From positions 124,001 through 188,000 of the forward strand of contig CAWHQZ010000009.1 in NCBI GenBank assembly GCA_963831645.1: a stretch of 64,000 bases of DNA, read 5' to 3'. Positions within the stretch are counted from its first letter, which is position 1. Each line of letters starts with the position of its first letter. Source of the DNA: CAWHQZ01 sp963831645 (GTDB lineage Bacteria; Pseudomonadota; Alphaproteobacteria; Rhizobiales; Aestuariivirgaceae). A program made the position numbers and the translations under genes. Below the pieces are notes generated by a model. That model was not told where the DNA came from and ran no database searches. It saw only the letters and a program-made list of their open reading frames with translations. Shown one piece after another: positions 36,001 to 45,816 of this stretch.

Positions 36001-38743
36001 TTAATGAATGCCGGCGCCATTTCCGCTCAGAGCAGCCTCGTCGGCGTCTTCCGGGATGTGCTCCACCGACACGACATGCTCATCTTCGGCCGTGTCGAAG
36101 ATGGTGACCCCCTGCGTCGAGCGGCCAGCGACGCGGATGTCGGATACCGGGCATCTGATGAGCTGCCCGCCGTCGGACACCAGCATGATCTCGTCGCTTT
36201 CCTTGACCGGGAAGCACGCCACGAGTTCTCCGTTGCGCTTGTTGACGGTCATCGCGACGATGCCCTTACCACCACGGCCGGCCAGGCGGTACTCATAAGA
36301 CGAGGTGCGCTTGCCGAAACCGTTGGACGAAACCGTTAGGATGACCTGCTCGAGCGCCTGCATGGCCTGGAAACGCTCGGGTGTCAGGGTGACTGCCGGC
36401 GGCTCCTCGTCTTCGGCCTGTGCTTCCGCACTCTCAGGCTCCTGCGGTTCCTGCTCCCGCCGCATTCGCAGGTAGGCCGCGCGTTCCGCCGACTCGACCT
36501 CGACATGATTGAGGATAGCCATCGATATGACCTGGTCGTTGTCCGCCAGTTTGATGCCGCGCACGCCCACTGATCCGCGACCCATGAAGACACGCACATC
36601 GCCCACTGCAAATCGGATGCACTGCCCCTGCGCGGTCACCAGCATGATATCGTTAGCCTCGGTGCAAATCTCGACGCCGGCAAGCTGGTCGCCGGGGTCG
36701 ATTTTCATGGCGATCTTGCCGGACCGCCGTATGTCGACAAAATCCGACAACTCGTTGCGGCGAACATAGCCGGAGCGGGTTGCGAACATGATCTGCAGGT
36801 CGCCCCAGCTGGCCTCTTCTTCCGGCATCGGCATGATCGTCGTGATCCGCTCATCGGGATCGAGCGGCAGAAGATTGATCAACGCCTTGCCGCGCGCCTG
36901 CGGGTTGCCCACCGGCAGCCGCCACACCTTCTCCCGGTAGACCATGCCTTTGGAGGAAAAATACAGAACCGGCGTGTGCGTATTGGCAACGAAGATCTTG
37001 GCGACGAAATCTTCCTGGCGGATCTGCATGCCGGCCCGGCCCTTGCCGCCCCGCCGCTGCGCGCGATATGCCGACAACGGTACTCGCTTCACATATCCGG
37101 CGTGACTGACGGTCACCACCATGTCCTCGCGCTGAATCAGATCTTCGTCTTCGACCTCGAAGTCCTGTTCGCGGATTTCAGTGCGCCGTGGGGTCGCGAA
37201 CTCTTCTTTGAGCGCCGCGAGCTCGTCTTTGACAATCGTCTGCACGCGCACCCGTGATCGCAGGATATCGAGATAGTCCTCGATCTCCCTGCCGATTTTC
37301 GTCAGCTCGTCGGCGATTTCGTCGCGACCGAGCGCCGTCAGCCGCTGCAGGCGCAACTCGAGGATGGCTTTGGCCTGATCCTCCGACAATCGGAAGCTGC
37401 CATCGTCGGCTACCCGATGCCGCGGGTCAGCGATGAGATTTATCAGCGGAATCATGTCCCTGGCGGGCCAATCCCGAGCCATGAGCGCCGCGCGCGCCTC
37501 GGCGGCGTCCTTTGCCTGGCGGATGAGGACAATCACCTCATCGATGTTCGCCACCGCCACCGCGAGACCGACCAATACATGCGCACGGTCCCGCGCCTTG
37601 GCGAGCAGATGCTTGGTGCGCCGCGTGACCACCTCCTCGCGAAAGGTGAGGAACGCGACGATCATGTCCTTGAGCGTCATCAGCTCCGGGCGCCCGCCCG
37701 TAAGCGCCACGCTGTTCATGCCGAACGTCGATTGCAGCGCCGAGAAGCGATACAGCTGGTTCAGAACGACATCGGCCACGGCGTCGCGCTTGATCTCGAC
37801 CACGACCCGCATGCCATGGCGGTCAAACTCGTCCCGTATATCGGCGATACCCTCGATCTTCTTGTCGCGCACGAGTTCGGCGATTCTTTCCACCATCGCC
37901 GCTTTGTTTACCTGGTAGGGAATTTCCGAGATGATCAATGCCTCGCGGTCCCTTCGCAGTTCCTCCACAGTGACTTTGCCGCGGATGATGATCGACCCGC
38001 GCCCGGTGTGGTATCCGGACTTGATGCCGGCGCGACCCAGGATAATTCCGCCGGTGGGAAAGTCCGGGCCGGGGAGGATTCTGAATCAGCTCGTCGATCG
38101 AGATCTCCGGATTGTCGAGCGTCGCGAAACAGGCATCGGCCACCTCGCCGAGATTGTGGGTCGGGATGTTGGTGGCCATGCCGACCGCGATGCCGCCCGC
38201 CCCGTTCACCAGGAGGTTCGGAAATCGCGCTGGCAGTACGGTGGGCTCGCGTTCGGAGCTGTCGTAGTTGGGTTGAAATTCGACCGTGTCCTTGTCGATG
38301 TCCTCGAGCAGCGCGTGGGCGGGCTTGCCCAATCGCACTTCCGTGTAGCGCATTGCGGCCGGCGGGTCGCCGTCGACGGAGCCGAAGTTTCCCTGCCCGT
38401 CCACCAGGACGAGACGCATCGAGAAGTCCTGCGCCATTCGGACAAGCGCATCGTAAATCGACTGCTCGCCGTGCGGATGGTATTTGCCGATCACATCGCC
38501 GACGACGCGGGCGGACTTGCGATAGGGTTTGTTCCAGTCGTAACCGTTCTGATGCATCGAAAAGAGAATGCGCCGATGCACCGGCTTGAGACCGTCGCGC
38601 ACATCGGGAAGCGCCCGGCTCACGATCACGCTCATCGCGTAGTCGAGGTAGCTTCGCTTCATCTCCTCTTCGATGGAGATGAGCGTGATGTCGCCGTGAT
38701 GGTCGGGCGGGGTTCCGTTCGCCTCGATATCGTTATCCGCCAC
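36001..38743 (-). CDS. gyrA: DNA gyrase subunit A, one frameshift
   Basis: ATP-dependent supercoiling topoisomerase, breakage-reunion subunit. The N-terminal frame has ITLISIEEEMKRSYLDYAMSVIVSRALPDVRDGLKPVHRRIL, and the catalytic Tyr in AAMRYTEVRL. One extra A near 38081 breaks the frame; it resumes through the tower and C-terminal beta-pinwheel with the GyrA-box-like QRRGGKGRAGM. I favour GTG at 38743 (AGAGG ribosome site, VADNDIEANG) over ATG at 38782. The quinolone-pocket stretch reads HPHGEQSIYD. The shift in an essential gene argues for a sequence error. Confidence 0.95.
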
Positions 38744-39100
38744 AACAACCTCTAGGAGCCGCTCCGCGAGCGCCGCGGCCAAGGATTAGGGAACGCGAGA
38801 AAGACTGATCTTGGTGTCGCAGAAAGGATGAAATGCTTCGCTGCCTTATGCCCCTTCGCGCGCGATTCCAACGCTGATAGACCTTAGCTCTTGGGGGGTC
38901 GGCCGGCAATGGAAAGTGCCCGAAATCCGGCTCAGAAGCTCCCGTGTTCGCCGCGGCTTCCCCGATCGCCCCCGTCATGCAGGATGATTTCCCCGATAGC
39001 ACCCGCCGATGTCGTTACCGAGCTCAAAAAGGTCATCATTGCCGCTCTCATCGGCAATCTCGGCCTTGCCGCGCTGTGGGCAGTTTGGCCTGGACGGCTC
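38744..39100. other. 357-base spacer upstream of gyrA
   Basis: No convincing gene on either strand. It lies between the end of the small secreted-protein gene and the gyrA start, both on the minus strand, so it should contain the gyrA promoter. The short frames crossing it have no recognisable domain. Confidence 0.5.
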
Positions 39101-39443
39101 TCAGATTCTCCTGAAAGCAACCTTGTTTCCGCGATACAGCCAGCGTCTTCGATCACAGCCGAACAGCTTGTTCGGCCTTTGAGCCACTTCGTCCAGTTGA
39201 TGCAAAGCTTCCTGAGCGGATGGCCCGGCGCCCGGTATTCGATTCCCCTAAAATGCTCCCGACGAGCGATCCGTCATACGTGCGTTTGATGCCCATGATC
39301 ATCGCACCATTGACTACCGCCTGGAGTTGACCCGGGAACAGTCGCATCAGGTCGCGGCCCGAAAGCGGCTCCCCGGCTTTGGCCGAAATAGTGCCAGAAA
39401 TCGCCATGGCGCTCGCGAGTGCGAGCACTCTTCCACCTTTCAT
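39101..39443 (-). pseudogene. Small secreted protein, two frameshifts
   Basis: About 113 residues when rebuilt. Signal peptide MKGGRVLALASAMAISGTISAKA, then GEPLSGRDLMRLFPGQLQAVVNGAMIMGIKRTYDGSLVGSILG. After a shift near 39205 the frame continues KLCINWTKWLKGRTSCSAVIEDAG, and after a second near 39140 it ends YRGNKVAFRRI with TGA at 39101. The rebuilt protein has two Cys that could pair. It resembles short hypothetical exported proteins of Rhizobiales; function unknown. Both breaks look like sequence errors. Confidence 0.6.
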
Positions 39444-39596
39444 CACTGCTTTCCCTCGGAAAGGCGTCCGGCAGTGCAGACCAACGAAAAGGCCGCCATG
39501 GCGACCAATTGCCCGCAATTTAACTGATGTTTACTTTGGACAGATTGTGGCGCGGCTCTGGAGCAGGAGTTGCCCCGTTACCGCATCCTCGAGGGA

Positions 39597-40085
39597 TCAG
39601 AAAGGCACCTCGTCATCGAGTTCACGGACGAAAGATTCGTTTCTAGGGCCGTTCGACGGGCGCTGTCGTTCCAACGGTCCCGTCTGTCCGAAACCCTCGC
39701 TGCTGGCCGCATCGGATGTGGAAGACTGGCCTCCCCGGGAATCGAGCATCGTCAGTTCGCCACGGTATTGCTGCAACACGACCTCCGTGGAGAAACGCTC
39801 CTGACCCTGCTGATCGGTGTATTTGCGCGTCTGGAGCTGGCCCTCTATGTAGACCTTGGCTCCCTTCTTCAGAAACTGCTCGGCCACCTTGCCCAAGTTT
39901 TCATTGAATATCACCACCCGGTGCCATTCGGTGCGCTCCTTTCGTTCACCTGACTGCTTGTCTCGCCAGCTTTCGCTGGTCGCCAGCCTCAAATTGACGA
40001 TCGGTCGACCGTCCTGAGTATGGCGAACTTCCGGGTCTGCACCCAGATTGCCGACCAGAATAACCTTATTGACTGATCCCGCCAT
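39597..40085 (-). CDS. ssb: Single-stranded DNA-binding protein
   Basis: 162 residues. The OB-fold DNA-binding domain spans about 1-112 (SVNKVILVGNLGADPEVRHT, IVNLRLATSESW, ERTEWHRVVIFNENLGKVAEQFLKKGAKVYIEGQL). A polar linker follows, ending in the acidic tip DDEVPF that recruits partner repair proteins. ATG at 40085. An SOS box lies about 80 bases upstream. Confidence 0.97.
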   Translation of the reverse strand: MAGSVNKVILVGNLGADPEVRHTQDGRPIVNLRLATSESWRDKQSGERKERTEWHRVVIFNENLGKVAEQFLKKGAKVYIEGQLQTRKYTDQQGQERFSTEVVLQQYRGELTMLDSRGGQSSTSDAASSEGFGQTGPLERQRPSNGPRNESFVRELDDEVPF

Positions 40086-40163
40086 TTGCCTCTCCCACCA
40101 TCTGATCTGTCTTTGCACACGCGATCCGGCCGGCAAAGCGGCCGAATGCCATTTATCCACGAT

Positions 40164-40178
40164 GTTCTTCTTTTGTTC
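40164..40178. promoter_or_regulatory. SOS (LexA) box, GTTC-N7-GTTC
   Basis: GTTC at 40164-40167, seven bases, GTTC at 40175-40178: an exact match to the direct-repeat LexA operator of Alphaproteobacteria. It lies in the 170-base divergent region between ssb (start 40085) and ridA (start 40256), where it could control ssb. In relatives such a box usually sits between ssb and uvrA; here uvrA is not the neighbour. Confidence 0.75.
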
Positions 40179-40255
40179 TTATCATGTATATTGCCAGGTT
40201 TCAACACTCCATTTCAGGGTCGATCCCAGATGAGCACACTCGGAAAGGCAGAACG

Positions 40256-40641
40256 ATGCCAACTTACGTCCACACCCCGGATGCGCCGAAGCCCTTCTCG
40301 AAGTACAGCCAGGCGGTCGAAATCGCGCCGGGTCCCGGGTTCTACACGTCTCGGGTCAGGTCGGCGTGACACTTGATGGCAGCATCGCCGAGAACGAAGA
40401 GGACCAGCATGAGCTGGCCTGGAGAAACGTGCTGGCGATCCTTAAGGCGAAGGGAATGACGGCACGCAATCTTGTCGATTGCTACGTCTACATCACCAAC
40501 CCAGCGAGCGTCGCCCTTTACCGGCGGGTACGAGATCGCTTGCTCGAGGGTGCAAGGCCCGCTGCAACTCTGCTGATCGTTGCGGGCCTTGCTGATCCCA
40601 GGTTGATGGTGGAGATCGCCGCCGTCGCGGCAGCGGACTGA
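40256..40641 (+). CDS. RidA/YjgF-family protein, one frameshift
   Basis: About 128 residues. The N-terminal frame, with an AAAGG ribosome site, reads MPTYVHTPDAPKPFSKYSQAVEIAPGPGFYTS, where the family expects SGQVG. A shift near 40352 then gives VTLDGSIAENEEDQHELAWRNVLAILKAKGMTARNLVDCYVYIT and ARPAATLLIVAGLADPRLMVEIAAVAA, with the conserved active-site Arg in ARPA. RidA proteins hydrolyse reactive enamine/imine intermediates from amino-acid metabolism. The break is likely an error. Confidence 0.85.
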
Positions 40642-40643
40642 GC

Positions 40644-40784
40644 TTATCGTCTGCCGAAGAGGGCGCCCAAAATGGGTGTCAGGGTTGGCGCCTCCACCAC
40701 TGCGCCCAGCCTGCCATCGGGGCGGCGGTCCTGCATCAGAATCGCGCTATAAGTATCTCCATACACTTCGAAAATCCAGTTCAT
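40644..40784 (-). CDS. Small 46-residue protein of unknown function
   Basis: Reads MNWIFEVYGDTYSAILMQD, then RRPDGRLGAVVEAPTLTPILGALFGRR and TAA. A full AGGAGG ribosome site sits 5-6 bases before the ATG at 40784. The frame fills the gap between ridA and the LysR-family gene, which otherwise has no gene. No domain is recognised; the aromatic N-terminus and basic end suggest a small soluble or membrane-associated protein. Presence of the ribosome site and fit to the gap support it; expression is unproven. Confidence 0.6.
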   Translation of the reverse strand: MNWIFEVYGDTYSAILMQDRRPDGRLGAVVEAPTLTPILGALFGRR

Positions 40785-40888
40785 GGCAACCTCCTGCGGG
40801 TTGATCTGTTGAAGTGAACATGGTCTTTCGGGCCTTGTGGTACAAACGGCAAATCCCTACACTGCGCATAACAAAATGTAACAGGAAC

Positions 40889-41827
40889 ATGCCCCGCCGC
40901 CTGCCTTCATTGAACGCGCTGCGAGCCTTTGAGGCCGCGGCGAGGCTGGGCAGCTTCACCCTGGCGGCGCGCGAGCTGTTCGTCACCCATGCAGCCATAA
41001 GCCGCCACATCCGGGAGCTGGAAGAGTGGCTGGCGGTGAAACTGTTCATGCGTACCGGGCGTGGCGTGAAGCTCGCCGAGCCGGGACGGCAGTTCAGTCA
41101 TCGCCTGTCGCCACTTTTCGATGGTCTGGCAGACGCTGTCCGGGAAGTCATGAGCAACGCCGACATCCGCAAGCTTGCGGTCACCGTCGAACCCTCGTTT
41201 GCCTCGAGATGGCTCGTGCCTCGCCTCGGCGGATTCAACACCGCCCATCCAGACATCGAACTGATGGTGTCTCCCAGTTCGGCGATCGTGGACATTGCTG
41301 CCAGCGAGTTCGACCTCGGCATTCGCACCGGTGACGGACGCTGGGAAGGCGTCGAGGCAGTCCTGGTCTCCGAGTACCAGGTCTTTCCAATTTGCAGTCC
41401 CAAGCTCATTGAGGGCGATACGATCAATTCTCCGCAGCAACTTGCCGACTACACTCTGCTGCATACCTACTCCCGCCAGTGGTGGGTTGACTGGCTCAAG
41501 GCCGCTGGCGTGGAACGCATCGATGGTTCGCGCGGACCCATGTTTGAGGACCACCTGGCGATCGAGGCGGCGGAAGCGGGCCAGGGATTCGCGTTGGGCT
41601 ACGAGGTGCTTACGACCGACGCGTTGGCCAAAGGCTGGCTGGTGCGTCCCTTCGATGCGATCGTGAAGGAGCCGGGCGGCTACTTTGTCGTGCGCGCCAG
41701 AGGCACGAAGGAAACGCCGGCAGCTCGCGCCTTTCGCGAATGGATGCTGACCGAGATGGCGGAGACCCACCGCAGGTTCGCCTCCCTGAAGCCCAGGCAC
41801 AGGATCGTGGCGCCGCCCACGATCTAG
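40889..41827 (+). CDS. LysR-family regulator (GcvA-like)
   Basis: 312 residues. The N-terminal winged HTH is PSLNALRAFEAAARLGSFTLAARELFVTHAAISRHIRELEEWLAVKLFMRTGRGV, typical of the GcvA branch; the effector-binding domain contains AVTVEPSFASRWLVPRLGGFNTAHPDIELMV and DLGIRTGDG. ATG at 40889 with AGGA is chosen. It is convergent with gatA (9-base gap). Target unknown. Confidence 0.92.
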   Translation: MPRRLPSLNALRAFEAAARLGSFTLAARELFVTHAAISRHIRELEEWLAVKLFMRTGRGVKLAEPGRQFSHRLSPLFDGLADAVREVMSNADIRKLAVTVEPSFASRWLVPRLGGFNTAHPDIELMVSPSSAIVDIAASEFDLGIRTGDGRWEGVEAVLVSEYQVFPICSPKLIEGDTINSPQQLADYTLLHTYSRQWWVDWLKAAGVERIDGSRGPMFEDHLAIEAAEAGQGFALGYEVLTTDALAKGWLVRPFDAIVKEPGGYFVVRARGTKETPAARAFREWMLTEMAETHRRFASLKPRHRIVAPPTI

Positions 41828-41836
41828 CCGGCACCA

Positions 41837-43307
41837 TCACCACCACTTCTCAGGGCGTGCAGTAAACTGGGCGCAGTCTTCGACGACATGGGCGACGCGG
41901 AAGAGCGTGTCTTCATCAAACGGCCTGCCGATCAACTGTAGCGCCAATGGCAACCCGTCGCTGCTCAATCCGGCGGGTACCGCTATGCCGGGAAGCCCTG
42001 CCATGTTGACGGTCACCGTGAAGATGTCGTTCAGATACATCTGCACCGGATCGGTTATCTCCCCCGGCGCAAAGGCGGGATTGGGAGTTGCCGGAGTCAG
42101 GACCACATCTACTTTTCGCCACGCCTCTTCGAAATCGCGCTTGATCAATGATCGGACTTTCTGCGCCTTGACATAATAGGCGTCGTAGTAGCCGGCCGAC
42201 AGGACATACGTGCCGATCATTACGCGCCGGCGGACCTCGCGGCCGAAGCCCTTGGCGCGCGTATTTTCGTACATCGATATGACGTCCTCGCCAGGCTCGC
42301 GCAAACCGTAGCGAACCCCGTCATAGCGCGCCAAGATTCGAGGACGCTTCGGCAGGCGCGATGATGTAGTAGGCAGGCAGCGCGTAGGCGGTGTGCGGCA
42401 ATGATACGTCGACCAACTCCGCACCCCGCGCTTTGAGCCATTTTGCGCCCCTGCTCCACAAGGCGTCGATATCGCCCGGCATGCCGTCGACCCGGTACTC
42501 TTTCGGGATGCCCACCCTGAGCCCGCGTATGTCGCCGGTGAGCGCTGTTTCGTAGTCAGGGACCGGCAGATCGACGGAGGTGGCGTCCCGAGTATCGTGG
42601 CCGGCCATGGATTTGAGCAGGATCGCCGCGTCCCTGACATCGCGCGCGATGGGCCCCGCCTGGTCCAGCGACGAGGCAAAGGCTACGATACCCCAGCGCG
42701 AGCAGCGGCCGTAGGTTGGCTTGATGCCGACGGTGCCGGTAAAGGCAGCCGGCTGGCGGATCGACCCGCCGGTATCGGTCGCGGTGGCTCCCGCACAGAT
42801 GCGGGCCGCCACTGCAGCAGCCGAGCCGCCGGAGGAGCCGCCGGGAACCAGCGCCGCGTTGGACTTCGCGCGGCGCCAGGGGTTGATGACGTTGCCGTAG
42901 TAACTCGTCTCCGTGGACGACCCCATGGCAAACTCGTCCATGTTGAGCTTGCCGAGCATCACTGCGCCGTCGCCGAACAGGTTCTCGGTCACCCTCAATT
43001 CATACCTGGGCTTGAAGCCGTCGAGGATGTGGCTGCAGGCCTGTGTATGGATCCCCTTGGTCGCGAACAGGTCCTTGATGCCCAGAGGAATGCCCTCGAG
43101 CGACCGGGCTTCGCCCTTGGACAATTTCTCGTCAGACGTTTTGGCCATCGCCCGAGCTTCTTCGGGTGTTTCAACCACATAGGCATTGAGGATCCGTGCT
43201 CCCTCGATAGCCGCGAGGTAGGCATCGGTTAGTTCCACGGCGCTGAATTCCTTGTTCCTCAGCCCTCGCCCTGCCTGGGCGATCGTGAGCGAGGTCAGAT
43301 CGGTCAT
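41837..43307 (-). CDS. gatA: Glu/Asp-tRNA amidotransferase subunit A, one frameshift
   Basis: Amidase subunit that transamidates Glu-tRNA(Gln) or Asp-tRNA(Asn). About 490 residues as expected. N-terminal frame: LGIKDLF (catalytic Lys), PGGSSGGSAAAVAA and TDTGGSIRQPAAF (catalytic Ser pair), TYGRCSRWGIVAFASSLDQ. One extra G near 42333 shifts the frame after EASSNL; it resumes ARYDGVRYG, GREVRRRVMIGTYVLSAGYYDAYY and GLPLALQLIGRPFDE. An essential gene in organisms that lack GlnRS or AsnRS, so the break is a likely sequence error. Confidence 0.95.
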
Positions 43308-43318
43308 TCCCTCGCCCG

Positions 43319-43606
43319 CTACTCGACGACCCTGGGGACGAGAAAGAAGTGGTCTTCACTGCTGGGCGCGTTGGCGAGAACCGCGTCGGGAATGGCCCCG
43401 TCGGTTACTACGTCCTCTCGCCACTTCATTTTCATCTCGACAACTGAGCTCATCGGTTCGACCTGGCTGGTATCGACTTCACCAAGCTTCTCGATCCAGT
43501 TGAGAATCGAACTGAGCTCGCTCGCCAGCTGCGGCACCTCCTCATCGGCAACGCGAATGCGGGCAAGCCGCGCGATCCGGCGCACCGTTTCGTGATCTAT
43601 CGACAT
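43319..43606 (-). CDS. gatC: Glu/Asp-tRNA amidotransferase subunit C
   Basis: 95-residue stabilising subunit of the GatCAB complex. Typical features are VRRIARLARIRVADEEVPQLASELSSILNWIEKLGEVDTSQVEPM and the C-terminal LANAPSSEDHFFLVPRVVE. It lies 11 bases upstream of gatA on the same strand. Confidence 0.96.
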   Translation of the reverse strand: MSIDHETVRRIARLARIRVADEEVPQLASELSSILNWIEKLGEVDTSQVEPMSSVVEMKMKWREDVVTDGAIPDAVLANAPSSEDHFFLVPRVVE

Positions 43607-43640
43607 CGCTCAGGCTCCCGGAAACGAGACGCCGCTGATA

Positions 43641-44360
43641 TCACCGCGCTCTTTTGCCTGCAACACGGCGCTGGGCGGCGAGGGGGCGTTTCTGAAGTCC
43701 ATCGTCATCGAAGTTCTCCGGCTCCAGCCAATCTTCAAACGCCTTTCGCAGGCGTGGCCACTCCCCGTCAACTACCGCATACCAGGCAGTATCGCGATTG
43801 CGGCCCTTGACGATCATGTGCTGCCGGAACACCCCCTCGAACGTGAAACCAAACCGGTCTGCGGCACGACGCGAGGGAGCATTGAGAGCGTCACACTTCC
43901 ACTCCAGCCGGCGCATGCCCAGATCGTCAAAGGCATGCCGCATCATCAGGAATATCGCCTCGCTCGCCTCGCGTGTGCGCTGCAGGCCCGGAGAAAGCCA
44001 GATATGGCCTATTTCGATCACGCCGTTGGCGCCGTCCATGCGCATGAAGGAACCCATGCCCGCGGCCTTACCGGTTCGGCGGGGAATGAAGGCGAGGAAT
44101 ACCGGATCACTGCTCTGCTCGCGCGCCGCAAGCCAGGCCTGGAACTCCCTATAGTTGGCGAATGGGCCATATCCGAGATAGGTCCACACATGTCCCTCGG
44201 GATCCGAATGCGAAAATGAACTGAAAAGGGCCTCCGCGTGAGCCGCCGCCGATGCCTTTTCGATGCGCACGTAGCGCCCGGACAGCGGCCTGCCGTCCGC
44301 GGTTATGCCGGAGGGCAGCCGATCGACCTTGGACCCGACCGGCCGACTTGTTGGGCGCAT
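43641..44360 (-). CDS. GNAT-family N-acetyltransferase (RimJ/RimL-like)
   Basis: 239 residues. The GNAT fold is shown by GRYVRIEKASAAAHAEALF, AGMGSFMRMDGANGVIEIGHIWLSPGLQRTREASEAIFLMMRHAFDDLGMRRLEWKCDALNAPSRRAADRFGFTFEGVFRQHMIV, the last part matching the acetyl-CoA-binding and C-terminal strand of RimJ/RimL-like enzymes. ATG at 44360. Substrate unknown. It sits between a UPF0173 hydrolase and gatC. Confidence 0.88.
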   Translation of the reverse strand: MRPTSRPVGSKVDRLPSGITADGRPLSGRYVRIEKASAAAHAEALFSSFSHSDPEGHVWTYLGYGPFANYREFQAWLAAREQSSDPVFLAFIPRRTGKAAGMGSFMRMDGANGVIEIGHIWLSPGLQRTREASEAIFLMMRHAFDDLGMRRLEWKCDALNAPSRRAADRFGFTFEGVFRQHMIVKGRNRDTAWYAVVDGEWPRLRKAFEDWLEPENFDDDGLQKRPLAAQRRVAGKRAR

Positions 44361-44362
44361 AG

Positions 44363-45098
44363 CTATAGTTTCAGGCTGCCGCCGATTTCGAGGTCTTTCA
44401 CGATTGACCGCTTGTCTGCCATCGCTTCCCTGAACCCCGACGTATCGGGAACGAGCTCGTCTGGGAAGGTGCCGTAGTGGCAGGGGAAGACTGCCTTGAA
44501 GTTGAAGTACTCCCGACAGGCCAGGGCAGCGGTTTCGGGGTTCATGGTATAGCGGTCGCCGATCGGCACGATACCAATGTCTGGCTTGTGGATTCTGTCG
44601 ATCAGCGCCATGTCGCCGAATATCGCCGTGTCGCCCATGTGGTAGACCGTGTGCCGTTCTTTCTTGCATTTGATGACCAGCCCGCAGGGATCGCCGAGAT
44701 AGAATTCCCGCGGTTGAAGTGGAATGAAGCGCCGGCACGAAGGTCACATCGAAGTCCTCGAGGTAGATCGTGCCACCGGTATTGGCGCGCTCGACCTTGA
44801 TGGTCGTCCCGAAGTCTGCCAGCGCCCTGTCCTCCAGGTGATTGGCGAGCTCGAACACCGCAATGAGCGTTGACTGGTTGGTTACGCAGATCGCCCCGCT
44901 CTCGCCGATATGATCATCGTGTCCGTGGGTAAGGGCCACGTGGGTGGCGCCTCGTGTCAACGCGGCCGCGCGACCCTTGGCCTCGGATTTGAACACTTCG
45001 TTGAACTTCGGACTGGCGGTGAGGTATGGATCGAGAATGAGGACCGATCCGCCCGTTTCGATGCGGAAGCCGGAATGCCCAAGCCAAGTCAGCTTCAT
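44363..45098 (-). CDS. UPF0173 metal-dependent hydrolase, one frameshift
   Basis: Metallo-beta-lactamase fold, about 245 residues. The N-terminal frame MKLTWLGHSGFRIETGGSVLILDPYL contains THGHDDHIGES, the di-metal motif HxHxDH. One extra base near 44718 breaks it; it resumes REFYLGDPCGLVIKCKKERHTVYHMGDTAIFGDMALI, PIGDRYTMNPETAA and VFPCHYGTFP. Cytosolic hydrolase of unknown substrate. Divergent from ruvX across a 100-base gap. Confidence 0.88.
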
Positions 45099-45198
45099 GC
45101 CCTGCCTCCTGTTTTTTTATCCGGCGCCATCATGCGTGTGTTGGCCGATGCAATCAATCGTGTGAAGCCTTCTTGCGACCAGTCTGGACTCTCGGACG

Positions 45199-45693
45199 AT
45201 GAACGTTGAGTTGGAAACATTGGCGAACGCCCTGCCCGCCGGTCGGCCGCTCCTTGGGCTCGACCTCGGGACGAGGACGATCGGCGTAGCGATTTCCGAT
45301 CTGACCCGCCAGGTCGCCTCGCCGCTCAAGACCATCGCCCGGTCGAAATTCAGCGCCGATGCGCGGGAACTGCTGACCATTGCAGGGGTGGAGAATGCCG
45401 CGGCATTCGTGGTAGGCCTGCCGCTGCTCATGGATGGCAGCGAAGGGAAACGAGCGCAGTCGACCCGCGCCTTTGCCCGAAATCTCTCGAGGCTGACGCC
45501 GATTCCCATCGTGTTTTGGGACGAGCGGCTGTCCACTGCCGCGGTCGAGCGCATGCTGATAGCTGCCGACCGCTCGCGCGCCAAGCGAGCGAAGGAGGTG
45601 GACAAGCTCGCCGCCACCTTCATCCTGCAAGGGGCTCTCGACTACCTCGCCCAGCGCCGGCCATCAACCCACTCGGGTCATGCAGTCGGGTAG
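45199..45693 (+). CDS. ruvX: Holliday junction resolvase-like protein RuvX/YqgF
   Basis: 164 residues, RNase-H fold. LLGLDLGTRTIGVAISD carries the first catalytic Asp, VVGLPLLMDGSEGKRAQ and VFWDERLSTAAVERML the others, and VDKLAATFILQGALDYL the C-terminal helix. Acts in 16S rRNA 5'-end processing or recombination. First of the plus-strand run toward pyrB. Confidence 0.94.
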   Translation: MNVELETLANALPAGRPLLGLDLGTRTIGVAISDLTRQVASPLKTIARSKFSADARELLTIAGVENAAAFVVGLPLLMDGSEGKRAQSTRAFARNLSRLTPIPIVFWDERLSTAAVERMLIAADRSRAKRAKEVDKLAATFILQGALDYLAQRRPSTHSGHAVG

Positions 45694-45816
45694 CGCCGCG
45701 CCAGCCTGCACTTTCAGCTGCTTCGCGGCCTTGCCGGCCTTGCCGTGAATTTCCCACAGAATCTTTGCCCTGGTGGCTTGTTGCCTCGAGCAGGCGCCCG
45801 TATAGAGCAGGCTTTA

